In this document: positions 16,867 to 25,866 of the stretch, piece by piece
How positions within the stretch are numbered: the first letter of the stretch is position 1
Layout: every line of letters begins with the position of its first letter
Assembly: GCA_024400915.1 (NCBI GenBank)
Contig: JAKSLX010000002.1
Span: 186,001-250,000 of the forward strand
DNA: 64,000 bases
Source of the DNA: Treponema sp.
GTDB lineage: Bacteria; Spirochaetota; Spirochaetia; Treponematales; Treponemataceae
Direction: 5' to 3'
Translations under genes and position numbers: made by a program
Notes under the pieces: model-generated
Told to the model about the DNA's origin: nothing
Database searches by the model: none
What the model saw: only the letters and a program-made list of their open reading frames with translations

Positions 16867-18040
16867 CCTTTTTCTCCTTTAGCAAAAGGAAAGTCACGCA
16901 CAGAACAAGAATCAGTGGAAATCCTATACCTGCAAGAATTCCGGATTGAAGGTTTTCACCGTTGCGCTGGGAAACAAAACCGATGATGGCAGGACCAAGT
17001 GAGCCTCCCAGATCTCCTGCAAGGGCAAAGAAGGCAAACATTGCAGTTCCGCCCAGTGGCAGAGACTTTGATGCAATGCTTATTGTTCCAGGCCACATTA
17101 TTCCGACTGAGAACCCGCAAAGTGCACATCCCATAAGTCCCATGGCAGGAATCTTTGCAAAGGCCGCAATGAGATAGCAGGCTAAACAAAGCATTCCGGA
17201 TACAACCATGAATTTCTTCAGGTCATATTTTTCGCCATATTTTCCGTAGAATACACGGCTTATTCCCATGAGGATTGCAAAACAGCATGGGCCTGCAAGG
17301 TCTCCCATAGTTTTTGAAACATGGAGTGCAGATTCCACGAAAGCAGATGCCCACTGTGCCATGGCAAGTTCCGAAGAACCTGCACAGACCATAAGCATGC
17401 AGAAGAGCCAGAAAAGCTTGTTTTTAAATAACTGATTAATGGTCATTCCTTTTCCGTCTTCAACCAGATGTTCAATAGGGCATGTTGCAAAATTTAGTAT
17501 GTTGTACAGCGGCACCAAAGCCCAGAGGCACGCAAGAATTCTCCACCGGTCAAGGCCTGCAAAATGAAAGAAAACTGTTGAAAGTAAAATTACGCCTACA
17601 GAACCCCAGCAATAGAATGAATGAAGAAGACTCATGGTGCCTGCCTTGTTTTCAAAAGGACAGGCCTCGACAATGGGACTTACAAGAACTTCTATCAATC
17701 CGCTTCCGATGGCGTAAATTATCGTACAGGTAATGATTCCTGCATATGGATTTGCAAATAAATCCGGAAGAAGTGCAAGGCCTGCAAGACCAAGTCCTGA
17801 TGTGATTTCTGAAATGATGATGCTTACCCTGTATCCGATTCTGTCAACAAACTTTGCGCAGAAGAGGTCAACTACAAGCTGTGTAAAGAAAAAGCAGGTT
17901 GATATGAGGGCTATTTTGCTCAATGGTATGCTGTAGGATCTATGAAATGTCAAAAATAAAAGCGGAACAAAATTTGCGGAAATTGCCTGCGTGATGAATC
18001 CAAGGTAGCAGGCGGTCAAAGTCTTCTTGTAATTTTTCAT
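16847..18040 (-). CDS. MFS transporter
   Basis: A 12-helix major facilitator of 397 residues. Twelve hydrophobic segments can be followed, with the cytoplasmic loop signature between helices 2 and 3 seen as AKFVDRIGYRVSII, and a hydrophilic central loop near residue 190-205. It resembles the fucose/sugar-permease-like branch (FLGF-type start), but the substrate cannot be read. It lies 18 bases downstream of the response-regulator gene on the same strand, so it could belong to the two-component operon and transport the signal compound. Confidence 0.82.
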   Translation of the reverse strand: MKNYKKTLTACYLGFITQAISANFVPLLFLTFHRSYSIPLSKIALISTCFFFTQLVVDLFCAKFVDRIGYRVSIIISEITSGLGLAGLALLPDLFANPYAGIITCTIIYAIGSGLIEVLVSPIVEACPFENKAGTMSLLHSFYCWGSVGVILLSTVFFHFAGLDRWRILACLWALVPLYNILNFATCPIEHLVEDGKGMTINQLFKNKLFWLFCMLMVCAGSSELAMAQWASAFVESALHVSKTMGDLAGPCCFAILMGISRVFYGKYGEKYDLKKFMVVSGMLCLACYLIAAFAKIPAMGLMGCALCGFSVGIMWPGTISIASKSLPLGGTAMFAFFALAGDLGGSLGPAIIGFVSQRNGENLQSGILAGIGFPLILVLCVTFLLLKEKKGNKKPE

Positions 18041-18058
18041 ACGGAAATCATTTTACAT

Positions 18059-18745
18059 TCAATCAGCCTTTTTATAAAGCATGCAGGGACGTCCTCCTGT
18101 TTCGTAGTTTATGTCTTCGACAATGCTTTTTTGTTGGACAAGATAGTTCATGTAGTGCCTGATTGTGACTACGGAGATTTTAAGTTTTTCTGCAATCATG
18201 TCTACGCTTTGCCATCCTGAGTTTTCATCAAAATATTCAATCATCGAAGAAAGAGTCTTTTTGTTGATGCCTTTAGGATATTCTGTTGATTTGATTTTTT
18301 TATCCTGATTGTTGTTTTGTGTCATCAGTCTGTCTATGCTGTTTTGGTCGATTATGGAATTCTGTTTTAGGGTTTCTGTATGAGAAAGGAATTTTTCAAG
18401 TGCAATTAAGAATCTTTCCATTGTGAAAGGTTTTATTAGATAGTCTAATACTCCAAGATGCATGGTCTGTTCAAGAGTGTTTGTATCGTTGGCAGCCGTT
18501 ACCATGACAACTTCTGAGGATATTTTTTTATCCCTTATGCGCTTAAGAGTTTCCACGCCATCCATGACAGGCATATAGACATCAAGAACAATCAGGTCGA
18601 TTTCGTTTTCTTCAAGAAAATTGAGGGCTTCTTCCCCGTTTCTGCAAATTGAACTTACAGTGAAGTTTTTGTTTTGCTTTACATACTGCTCGTTGATCAT
18701 TGCAACCATTGGATCGTCTTCTACAATAAGAACTCTATATACCAT
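18059..18745 (-). CDS. CitB/DcuR-type response regulator
   Basis: A 228-residue regulator. The N-terminal receiver domain has the acidic pocket in VEDD, the phosphoacceptor Asp in LIVLDVYMPVMDG (about residue 55), and Lys in YLIKPF. The C-terminal DNA-binding part (about 160-225) has a helix-turn-helix in WQSVDMIAEKLKISVVTIRH, typical of the CitB/DcuR/MalR group that responds to di- and tricarboxylates. It follows the kinase gene by 17 bases. Likely targets are the adjoining MFS gene and the divergent PQ-loop/SGNH gene. Confidence 0.9.
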   Translation of the reverse strand: MVYRVLIVEDDPMVAMINEQYVKQNKNFTVSSICRNGEEALNFLEENEIDLIVLDVYMPVMDGVETLKRIRDKKISSEVVMVTAANDTNTLEQTMHLGVLDYLIKPFTMERFLIALEKFLSHTETLKQNSIIDQNSIDRLMTQNNNQDKKIKSTEYPKGINKKTLSSMIEYFDENSGWQSVDMIAEKLKISVVTIRHYMNYLVQQKSIVEDINYETGGRPCMLYKKAD

Positions 18746-18762
18746 TATGCTTTCCCCATCAA

Positions 18763-20022
18763 TTACTTGCTTAATTTTACTGTAAAACAGGATCCTTTCC
18801 CAACCTGAGATTCAACATAAATTTCACCGCCTAGGCTTTCAATCAGTTGTTTGGTGTGGAAAAGGCCAACCCCACGGCCAGTTCCTTTTGTAGAAAATCC
18901 GTTTTCAAAAATTTTTTCGATGAAGCCTTCTGCGATTCCTGTTCCTGAGTCCTGAACAATCAAAAGCATTTTGCCTGTGTCTGTAAAAATTCCGATGGAA
19001 AGTTTCTTTGTGCTGCTTGTTCCAGTGTTCATTGAATCGAGGGCATTGTCTATTAAGTTCCCTGTGATTGTAACCAGTGCTTCTGATGGTATGTCTATGT
19101 CCTCATTTTTGAAATGGCTGTTTTCTTGAAAGGAAATCTTTACGTTGCATTCACTTGCCCTTGCAATTTTTCCTATGAGAAGTGCAGCAAGGGAAGAATT
19201 CTGTATGTTGTGCATTACAAAGGTAACGGTTTCCCTTTGAATTATCGAAATACTCTGAATATAGTTCATGGCCTGCTCGTACTGTCCTATCTGGATCAGT
19301 CCTAGAATTACATGAAGTTTGTTTGTAAAGTCGTGGTTGTTTGCCCTCATGGAATCTACGAGGAACTTAGTCCCTTCAAAATCTTCAGTAAAATCCAGAA
19401 AGGATTTTTTTATTTCATGGGAAAGTTTTGCGCAGATTACAAGTTCAATTGAAATAGCTGCAATGGTTACAAGAACAAAAAGTAGAACTGTATTTCTTGT
19501 AACAATCCTCATGGAAGTCTTTAATCTTATGGTCATTATGAAACCTTCGTAGTTCCCATTTGCATCGTAAAAGGCAGAATAGGTGCGTCGTTGTGGACCT
19601 GATGGACCGTTGGAATCTTCCGTAAAGTAACTTGAAGAGTAGCTTGAAAAATCAGGATGGGTTCCGTCGTATTTCGTGTTTATAAGATGATGGTGGGTGT
19701 GGTAGAGACGTATGCTGTTCTTGTCTACGATTGAAAAAATATCTACTTCCGGAAGGTCAGCTGCAACTCCGTCAAAATATTCACAGAGCTTAGGCTGGCT
19801 CAAATTCTTTGTAAAGCCATAAATCCTAGAAACCAGTGCTGTGGTGTTCTGCAGGTTCTGATTGAAGGCTTTGTTGTTGGATTTTATGTTTATTATAAGA
19901 CCACCGGAACTCAATAAAATTGTTACAGAAACAATCAATGCAACCTGAGTCCTTGTAATTATTTTCCGTAGGCTAGTAAGATTCCCTTTTGTTTGTTCGG
20001 AAGATTTTTTTCTTTTCTTCAT
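18763..20022 (-). CDS. CitA/DcuS-type sensor histidine kinase
   Basis: A membrane sensor kinase of 419 residues. One membrane helix lies near residues 27-50; an extracytoplasmic domain of about 130 residues (50-180) has the length and style of the PAS-like (PDC) CitA/DcuS sensor; a second helix lies near 183-207. The phosphoacceptor His is in MRANNHDFTNKLHVILGLIQ, the Spo0B-like arrangement of this family; the ATPase lobe shows N box NLIDNALDS, DSGTGIAEGF and GRGVGLF. The cytoplasmic PAS domain of DcuS is missing: the kinase core follows the second helix directly. Ligand unknown; small carboxylates are typical of the family. Confidence 0.9.
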   Translation of the reverse strand: MKKRKKSSEQTKGNLTSLRKIITRTQVALIVSVTILLSSGGLIINIKSNNKAFNQNLQNTTALVSRIYGFTKNLSQPKLCEYFDGVAADLPEVDIFSIVDKNSIRLYHTHHHLINTKYDGTHPDFSSYSSSYFTEDSNGPSGPQRRTYSAFYDANGNYEGFIMTIRLKTSMRIVTRNTVLLFVLVTIAAISIELVICAKLSHEIKKSFLDFTEDFEGTKFLVDSMRANNHDFTNKLHVILGLIQIGQYEQAMNYIQSISIIQRETVTFVMHNIQNSSLAALLIGKIARASECNVKISFQENSHFKNEDIDIPSEALVTITGNLIDNALDSMNTGTSSTKKLSIGIFTDTGKMLLIVQDSGTGIAEGFIEKIFENGFSTKGTGRGVGLFHTKQLIESLGGEIYVESQVGKGSCFTVKLSK

Positions 20023-20059
20023 AGTTGTAGTTTAACACATAAAAAACTTTCTAAAAGGC

Positions 20060-20115
20060 TTTTGAAAGTAAAAAAAATCGCGTGAAAAAAATATGTGTTA
20101 TTAATACTTTCAAAA
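20060..20115. promoter_or_regulatory. Inverted repeat between kinase and PQ-loop genes
   Basis: Perfect 11-bp arms TTTTGAAAGTA (20060-20070) and TACTTTCAAAA (20105-20115), 45 bp apart start to start. They lie in the shared upstream region of the divergent histidine kinase and PQ-loop/SGNH genes. A -10-like TATTAT follows near 20140. It is a candidate binding site for the response regulator. Confidence 0.5.
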
Positions 20116-20190
20116 AATTGAATATTTTTTCTGTGGGGGTATTATACAAACAACTTCTACGGAAGATCAAAAATCAATGAGGTATTAAGA

Positions 20191-21153
20191 ATGAATTTAG
20201 CACATCTTTTTGAAGCAGGCATGCTTGTATGTTTTGGATTTTCCTGGCCAATCAATGTCGTAAAAGCCTATAGGGCTCAGACGGCAAAGAGCACAAGCCT
20301 TGCGTTTATCTGTCTTATCATTACGGGTTATGTTGCAGGCATTACAGCAAAAATTATAAACGGACAGTTTAATTATGTTCTTGCCGTATATTTCCTTAAT
20401 CTTGCAATTGTATTTGCAAATGTTGTTGTTTTTTTCAGAAATAAGGCTCTGGACAGAAAGAGAGACGAATTGCATCTTAATGGTGTGGATTTTAAAAAGT
20501 TTGTTCCACAGAAGGAAAACTTTTCTTTCTCAAATGCGGAAGACTACGATTACATTCCAGAAAGAATGCGTGAGGTTCAGGAAAAGAAATACAATGTTGT
20601 ATTGCTTGGGGGAAACTATGACAGTTCAATTCCCCTTAAGCAGCTGGAAGATGAGTTCAGTCTTGATTTTGAGTTGATCAATAAAAGTGCTTCTGGACTT
20701 TCAGTTAAAAATGCTGTTGAGTTCTATCTTAAGGAAGTGGAAAAACTTAAATCCGACGGAATCATCATTCGCCTTGGGGCAGAGGATATGGATCTTTTCA
20801 AAAGCAATCCTTCTGAATTTGACAGCCTCTATCTTAAGCTGCTTTCAACAATAAAAATGTTCAACAGCAGGAGCCGCATTGCCCTTGTTTCTATGAACAA
20901 TTCAAACAAGGAAGCTTCAGTAGATTCCATGAACAATCATATTAAGGCAATTGCATCATCAGAGCAGGCCGTATATGTAGACCTTGCTTATGCAACACTG
21001 TGGAATCCTAAGGCAACAAAGGCATCAGTTGATTTTGCCAGAAATATGGGTCTTAATGTTAAGAAACCGATATTTGATGTTGCAAAAATAATCTATAGCT
21101 TTGCAGTTAGTAACATTGCGGAAGAAAAACAGTCTGAGACTTATGCGGGCTAA
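20191..21153 (+). CDS. PQ-loop (SemiSWEET-like) membrane domain fused to SGNH-like domain
   Basis: A 320-residue protein in two parts. Residues about 1-88 contain three hydrophobic helices with the PQ-loop/SemiSWEET pattern: FGFSWPINVVKAYRAQTAKS, then LICLIITGY and a third helix. A charged linker (about 90-130) leads to a soluble alpha/beta domain (about 135-310) with VVLLGGNYDSSIPL in place of the GDS block, an NKSASGLSVKNAV segment, and IRLGAEDM where GDSL/SGNH hydrolases have the G-x-N-D block. The catalytic Ser and His are not obvious, so hydrolase activity is doubtful. It is divergent from the two-component operon and probably under its control. The function of such a fusion is unknown to me. 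Confidence 0.65.
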   Translation: MNLAHLFEAGMLVCFGFSWPINVVKAYRAQTAKSTSLAFICLIITGYVAGITAKIINGQFNYVLAVYFLNLAIVFANVVVFFRNKALDRKRDELHLNGVDFKKFVPQKENFSFSNAEDYDYIPERMREVQEKKYNVVLLGGNYDSSIPLKQLEDEFSLDFELINKSASGLSVKNAVEFYLKEVEKLKSDGIIIRLGAEDMDLFKSNPSEFDSLYLKLLSTIKMFNSRSRIALVSMNNSNKEASVDSMNNHIKAIASSEQAVYVDLAYATLWNPKATKASVDFARNMGLNVKKPIFDVAKIIYSFAVSNIAEEKQSETYAG

Positions 21154-21160
21154 TTAAAAA

Positions 21161-21201
21161 AAGGATGTCCAATGAACATATATGTTTTTGGACATCCTTC
21201 T
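21161..21201. terminator. Terminator between convergent genes
   Basis: AAGGATGTCCAA (21161-21172) pairs with TTGGACATCCTT (21188-21199); an A-run flanks the 5' side, so it serves the leftward SDR gene best. Confidence 0.85.
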
Positions 21202-21206
21202 ATCTG

Positions 21207-22055
21207 TCATTTAATTTTGAGCACGGTTCTCATGGCCAAATCCATCAATGGATCTGGAAGAACTTTCTTTATCAATATGTAAGGCTTTGCCATGTAGCCC
21301 TTTGCATACCTTTGTTTTGGATGTTTTGCAAGGACAGCCTTTACAATTACCTCTGCAATCTTCAATGGAGGTGTCATTTTTCCTGACTTGTAGTGTTTTT
21401 CAAGATAGGTTGCAGCGTTTATGGCATTATCTTTATATTCCGTGTTTTCGGACTGCTTTCTTAAGTTGTCTGTTGCAATGAAGCCCCAGTCAGTCTGAAT
21501 CATTCCTGGCTCAATCAATATTACGTCTATGCCGAAAGGTTTTACTTCAAGACGCATTGCATCACTTAATGCTTCAACTGCATATTTTGTAGCGTGATAC
21601 CATCCGCCAAAAGGTGCAGTGAATCTTCCTGCCATTGATGAAATGTTTACGATTTTTCCAAAGTGATTTTTTCTCATTGAAGGAATAACCATCTTTGAAA
21701 GCTCGGCAAGTCCAAATACATTTACATCAAACTGCCTTTTTGCTTCTTCTGCCGGAACATTTTCAATGGCTCCGTAACTACCGTATCCTGCATTGTTTAT
21801 AAGGATATCGATTGATCCTTCTTTTGAAAGAATTTCATCCACGCAATTCTTTATTGATTTTGAATCCGTAAGGTCCATGGGAAGAATGTTGATTCCCTGC
21901 TTTTCAAGGTCCGCCATGCGTTCCAGTCTTCTTGCGGCTCCATAGACATTCATTCCAAGTTGCCTGAGAAGAATGGCGGTTTCAAATCCGATGCCTGATG
22001 AAGCTCCCGTCACAAGAGCGGTCTTACCTTTAATGTTGCTTTTCATGGGTTTCAT
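21207..22055 (-). CDS. Short-chain dehydrogenase/reductase
   Basis: A classical SDR of 282 residues with a Rossmann fold. The cofactor motif TGASSGIGFE lies near residue 17, NNAGYG follows near 89, the catalytic Ser is in VNISSMAG, and Tyr/Lys are in YHATKYAVE (about 157 and 161). The C-terminal 50 residues are longer than in the core family and end with a helix ending LAMRTVLKIK. Arg residues after the first strand (GAARRLERM) suggest NADP. The substrate cannot be predicted. It stands alone, with a terminator behind it. Confidence 0.9.
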   Translation of the reverse strand: MKPMKSNIKGKTALVTGASSGIGFETAILLRQLGMNVYGAARRLERMADLEKQGINILPMDLTDSKSIKNCVDEILSKEGSIDILINNAGYGSYGAIENVPAEEAKRQFDVNVFGLAELSKMVIPSMRKNHFGKIVNISSMAGRFTAPFGGWYHATKYAVEALSDAMRLEVKPFGIDVILIEPGMIQTDWGFIATDNLRKQSENTEYKDNAINAATYLEKHYKSGKMTPPLKIAEVIVKAVLAKHPKQRYAKGYMAKPYILIKKVLPDPLMDLAMRTVLKIK

Positions 22056-22130
22056 TATAAAACAATAACCCGCAGAATTTACCGTGGTGGCAAATTTTGC
22101 GGGTTAAAAGGAATTATTCTACTGATTCAA

Positions 22131-24170
22131 TTAGAACTCAGCCTTGAAATTTTTCTTTACGCTTGCGAATGGTCCTGGAAGAGGATTTACATCACGCTTG
22201 TTTCCAAAGATGTCTGTATTGAAAACGATTTCGCTTCCGTCTGGATTTTCAAATTTCTGCTCGCTTTCAAATGCTTCTCCAAGGACTTCTGTAGAAATAA
22301 TTCCGCAGTTGCTTTCCTTGATGAAGTCATATGCGTTTGTCTTGAATGTCCATTTTCCGTTCTTTTCTTCAAGGGAATAAGTAACGGTGTTTGTCTTGTC
22401 TACTACAGGATTCTTTTCATTTTTTGTAGGCTTTGCACCGTTGAAGTACCAGTTGCCCTTTGCCCAAACAGGAAGAGGGTTGTAGTAGCGGTCGCTTGGT
22501 GCGCTTCCGAGTCCGCAGTATCCGTCAAACTGCTTTACCCATTCTTCGTAGGTTGGACACATGTCGTAGGTGTGTGTACCAGCGATGAAGTTTCCGTCTG
22601 TCCATTCATTGTCGCTCATCATCTTTGACAATTTCTTAAGGCCTGGGCGCATTGGCTGCTGCATGAAGATGTTGTTGTAGATGCGGCAGTCACCGTGGAG
22701 AATGCTCATGAAGCCCATGATTTCCGTTCTGTGTGGAACATGGTATGGAGTATAGCGAACGGCCTGGTTCTGTCTCTTTTCTGTGAGGGCACCGTTGAGG
22801 ACTCCGTGTCCAACTGCTGTCCATGAACCTGCAAAGAAGTTGTGTACCATGGCAAGACCCTGTGTAGGAAGCTTGAGGTTTGCGTCTGAGAGGAAAATGT
22901 TGTTGTCAAGGAGTGTTGGACCGTGGCTTACTTCGATGAAGATGTCTTCTCCACATGAAAGATCAAGATTTTCTGGTCTAAGGAGATAGTCGCGAGCAAG
23001 AGTGTTGTCGTGGAAAAGGTTCTGGCTTACGCGTGTTCCCTGTGCCTGCCAGTCAAGCCAGAGTCCGCGAGTACAGTGATGGAAATGGTTGCGGCGGATG
23101 ATTACGTCGATGGCGGCGTGCATCTTGATGCCACCGATTTCAGCACCTGCAAGATTCTGCTTGTTGTTGATGTTGTGGATGTGGTTGTCTTCGATGATAG
23201 AGAAAACTCCACCAAGGTGTCCTACGATACCGGTCTGTCCACAGTCGTGGATATCGCAGCGGCGGATGATGTGGCTTCCGATTCTTTCTTTTGTCCAGCC
23301 TTCGATCTGAGCCTGGCAGATGTTGTCGCGTTCTGTCTGAGTTCCGTCCTTGAATTTGAGCTTTGACCACTTGTTGTCGTTGTTTGGCTGCTTGTATTTA
23401 CCGAGGGAAATTCCCGAACACTTTGAATGGCTTACTTCACAGTCTTCGATGATCCAGCCCTTTGACCAGTGAGGTCCGATCATTCCTTCCTGATATGCAG
23501 TTGGAGGAGCCCACTGGGTTGCAGCCTTGCATACTGTAAAGCCGCTCAAGGTGATGTATCCGCGGCCTTCTTCGCTAGGGTAGAAGCAGTTTTCGCGTAC
23601 AGTGATTTCTACATTTTCCTTGTTTGGATCCTTGCCCTGGAAATTTGCGTAGATTACTGTTTCATCAGTCTTTTCGTCCTGTTCCGTGTACCAGACATGC
23701 TTTGTGAATTCCTTGTCCCATGACTTGATGTTGTCTTCAACAGGTTTTTCAACGGCTTCCATTGTCGTAACTTCGTAGAGAGACTTGTTATTGAGGAAAA
23801 CTTCACCTGTATGTGCAACAAAGTTTACGTTGAACCAATCACCTGCAACTTTAACTGTATATGGATTGTATGATCCAAAGATTCCGTTTGGAATGCGTGC
23901 AACCCAGACCTGTCCCTTTACCTTTTTCCAGTTCTTGATTTCTTCAGCACCAGTGATGACGGCCTTCCTGTATTCTGCTGAACGGTATGTGATTCTCTTG
24001 TCTTCTGTACCGCCGTTAACAGGGTTTACATATTCGCGGTAGACACCAGGAGCAACGATGATTTCATCGCCCGGCTTTGCAATTCTTGCAGCTTCATTAA
24101 TCTGTTTGAAAGGATTTTCTTTTGTTCCGCTTCCACAAGTTGCGGCATTAATATCTACATAATAAATCAT
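22131..24170 (-). CDS. Right-handed parallel beta-helix protein, probable carbohydrate-active enzyme
   Basis: A 679-residue protein without a signal peptide. The N-terminus (YYVDINAATCGSGTKENPFK, then ARIAKPGDEIIVAPGVYREY) is the DUF1565-type start of pectate-lyase-like beta-helices. The middle (about 200-470) holds many short parabetal repeats such as GWIIEDCEVSHSKCSGISLG, HIIRRCDIHDCGQTGIVG and IIRRNHFHHCTRGLWLDWQA. The last 200 residues form another domain. Cytosolic location suggests action on imported oligosaccharides, as a glycosidase or lyase. The start used has AGGTGG upstream; an earlier in-frame ATG lacks one. Codon bias indicates strong expression. The exact glycan is unknown. Confidence 0.78.
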   Translation of the reverse strand: MIYYVDINAATCGSGTKENPFKQINEAARIAKPGDEIIVAPGVYREYVNPVNGGTEDKRITYRSAEYRKAVITGAEEIKNWKKVKGQVWVARIPNGIFGSYNPYTVKVAGDWFNVNFVAHTGEVFLNNKSLYEVTTMEAVEKPVEDNIKSWDKEFTKHVWYTEQDEKTDETVIYANFQGKDPNKENVEITVRENCFYPSEEGRGYITLSGFTVCKAATQWAPPTAYQEGMIGPHWSKGWIIEDCEVSHSKCSGISLGKYKQPNNDNKWSKLKFKDGTQTERDNICQAQIEGWTKERIGSHIIRRCDIHDCGQTGIVGHLGGVFSIIEDNHIHNINNKQNLAGAEIGGIKMHAAIDVIIRRNHFHHCTRGLWLDWQAQGTRVSQNLFHDNTLARDYLLRPENLDLSCGEDIFIEVSHGPTLLDNNIFLSDANLKLPTQGLAMVHNFFAGSWTAVGHGVLNGALTEKRQNQAVRYTPYHVPHRTEIMGFMSILHGDCRIYNNIFMQQPMRPGLKKLSKMMSDNEWTDGNFIAGTHTYDMCPTYEEWVKQFDGYCGLGSAPSDRYYNPLPVWAKGNWYFNGAKPTKNEKNPVVDKTNTVTYSLEEKNGKWTFKTNAYDFIKESNCGIISTEVLGEAFESEQKFENPDGSEIVFNTDIFGNKRDVNPLPGPFASVKKNFKAEF

Positions 24171-24257
24171 ATTTCCACCTTGCTGCTCTATGCAACATAT
24201 CAATTATAGTCCAGCAGGTAGGAATATCAAGTAATATTTTGTTAAGGTCTGGATAAA

Positions 24258-24539
24258 TCAGGTTGATTCAAAAAGCAAGGTTCCTTTTTCCCGATCAAGA
24301 ACTTCCTTTTCAAACTCCCGAGCCGTATTCTCTATGCTGGTTTCATAGCCTGTAAGGGCTGCAAAGGGGGCAAATTGGGCTGCTCTTTTGTCCGGTTCCA
24401 TTCTTTTGTGGTTAGCTGAATCTGGGTGAGGCAGGTTTAGCATGTCATCGTAATCATGCTGGTTTTCCATATGTTCTTCCGTATTTTGTAGTTGTTCTGC
24501 TGCTGCGATAAACTTGTTCAGTTGAAAATTCCATTCCAT
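24258..24539 (-). CDS. YolD-like protein, partner of Y-family polymerase
   Basis: A 93-residue protein with the hallmark RMEPDKRAAQFAPFAALTGY, shared by small YolD-like proteins encoded beside UmuC/DinB-like polymerases in Firmicutes and related anaerobes. Their exact job is unknown; association with error-prone polymerase is by gene neighbourhood. Here it is separated from the polymerase gene by a divergent HD-GYP gene, an arrangement that suggests insertion or rearrangement between the two. The N-terminal half is Gln/Asn rich and less conserved. Confidence 0.75.
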   Translation of the reverse strand: MEWNFQLNKFIAAAEQLQNTEEHMENQHDYDDMLNLPHPDSANHKRMEPDKRAAQFAPFAALTGYETSIENTAREFEKEVLDREKGTLLFEST

Positions 24540-24604
24540 AAAAATATAGTATTAAAGTTAATTTTTGTCTTGTGACTCATCCCATAAAATAAACTCATTG
24601 TCCT

Positions 24605-24632
24605 TTGATTTTTTCCAGAATGACATTATAAT
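24605..24632 (+). promoter_or_regulatory. Promoter of the HD-GYP gene
   Basis: TTGATT (24605-24610), 16-bp spacer, TATAAT (24627-24632). The expected start near 24639 rules out an upstream ATG at 24565 as the start codon and supports the one at 24661. Confidence 0.6.
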
Positions 24633-24660
24633 TTTGTTATATATGTGGAAGGCGGCAAAA

Positions 24661-25860
24661 TTGAATAAGATGAAAAATCACCTGTTTGCTTATGTTTTTG
24701 TTGTTTTCGGATTTATTTGTGCTTCATTAAGCGTTGTCTGGGTGATTAACGAAAATAAAAGGATGCATTCCATTTCTCTGATTTCAGAATCAGGCCTCAA
24801 TGATGTAAGGTCTGGTAAAGACATTGATATAGAATTTGAAATTCCACTTCGTGCTGACGGCCAGTTGAATTGCTGGAAACAGAATGCGAGCCTTTGGGGA
24901 AGTCAGTATGATGTCTATATATACAATAATTCAAGATACACGGTAAAAAACTGGATTCTAAAAATCAAAAAGCCGGCATACTATCATCTGGATTCTTTCT
25001 GGAACGGGAATTTTACGGATAATGAAGGCGAGGATTTCATAACGGTTGAACCTTCTGTTTCTGCAATGAATATAACCATTCCTTCCCATGACAGGATAAA
25101 GATAGGTTTTGTCATGCATACGAAAAAACTGCTGAATGCCATGGATTTTAATATTGAGTTGACTTACGATCACTCCCTTGTAAAAGACCCTGTATTCATC
25201 GTTGGAATTCTGCTCTTTTTCTTTGGTCTTCTGTATATTATCGTTGTTCATATTGTTGATTATCATCTTAAAAAGCAGGCTGCATTGATGAATGAAAAAA
25301 TCAACAGCCTTGTGGGGATTTGTGCCCGCTTCATAGATTTGCGCGATGAATATACAAAAACCCATTCATCAAATGTTGCTGAATATTCCAGAAAGATTGC
25401 AAGGGAAATGGGATTGGACGAAGAGTTCCAGAAGAACATTTACTGTCTTGGAATGCTTCATGATACGGGAAAAGTTCTGATACCAAGGGAAATCATCTGC
25501 AAACCTGGAAAACTCAGTGAAGAAGAATGGAATGAAATGAAAAAGCACACTATTTATGGCGGAAAGCTTCTGGATGACTTTGAAGGACTCAAGGATCTTC
25601 AGACGGTTGCTCTCCATCATCATGAAAGGTATGACGGCAAGGGCTATCCAAAGGGTCTTTCCGGCAAAGACATTCCACTTGAGGCGAGAATCGTATGCGT
25701 TGCAGATTCTTTTGACGCCATGCATACGAACCGTTCGTACCGCAAAAGGCTTACTGATGAAGAAATCCTTAAGGAACTCATTGAAAATTGCGGAACCCAG
25801 TTTGATCCAAAAATAGCGGAGGCAATGATTTCCCTCATCAAAAAAGGTGAGATCAGTTAG
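24661..25860 (+). CDS. HD-GYP c-di-GMP phosphodiesterase with CBM2-like extracytoplasmic sensor
   Basis: A membrane protein of about 399 residues. A signal anchor helix lies near residues 8-30; an extracytoplasmic domain (about 45-175) is followed by a second helix (about 182-205) and a cytoplasmic HD-GYP domain (about 220-395). HD-GYP motifs are intact: HSSNVAEYS, LGMLHDTGKVLIPREI, HHHERYDGKGYPKGLSG and ADSFDAMHTNRSYR, so it should hydrolyse c-di-GMP. The outer domain has the spacing of a cellulose-binding CBM2: YDVYIYNNSRYTVKNWILKI, then DSFWNGNF and a final strand pair. I use the TTG at 24661 because AAGG lies 8 bases upstream; an ATG at 24670 is the alternative. Confidence 0.8.
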   Translation: MNKMKNHLFAYVFVVFGFICASLSVVWVINENKRMHSISLISESGLNDVRSGKDIDIEFEIPLRADGQLNCWKQNASLWGSQYDVYIYNNSRYTVKNWILKIKKPAYYHLDSFWNGNFTDNEGEDFITVEPSVSAMNITIPSHDRIKIGFVMHTKKLLNAMDFNIELTYDHSLVKDPVFIVGILLFFFGLLYIIVVHIVDYHLKKQAALMNEKINSLVGICARFIDLRDEYTKTHSSNVAEYSRKIAREMGLDEEFQKNIYCLGMLHDTGKVLIPREIICKPGKLSEEEWNEMKKHTIYGGKLLDDFEGLKDLQTVALHHHERYDGKGYPKGLSGKDIPLEARIVCVADSFDAMHTNRSYRKRLTDEEILKELIENCGTQFDPKIAEAMISLIKKGEIS

Positions 25861-25866
25861 TTTTTT

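Noticed and set aside
20191..21153. Active SGNH esterase
   Set aside because: The GDS serine block and the catalytic Asp-x-x-His are not clearly present, so I call it SGNH-like only.
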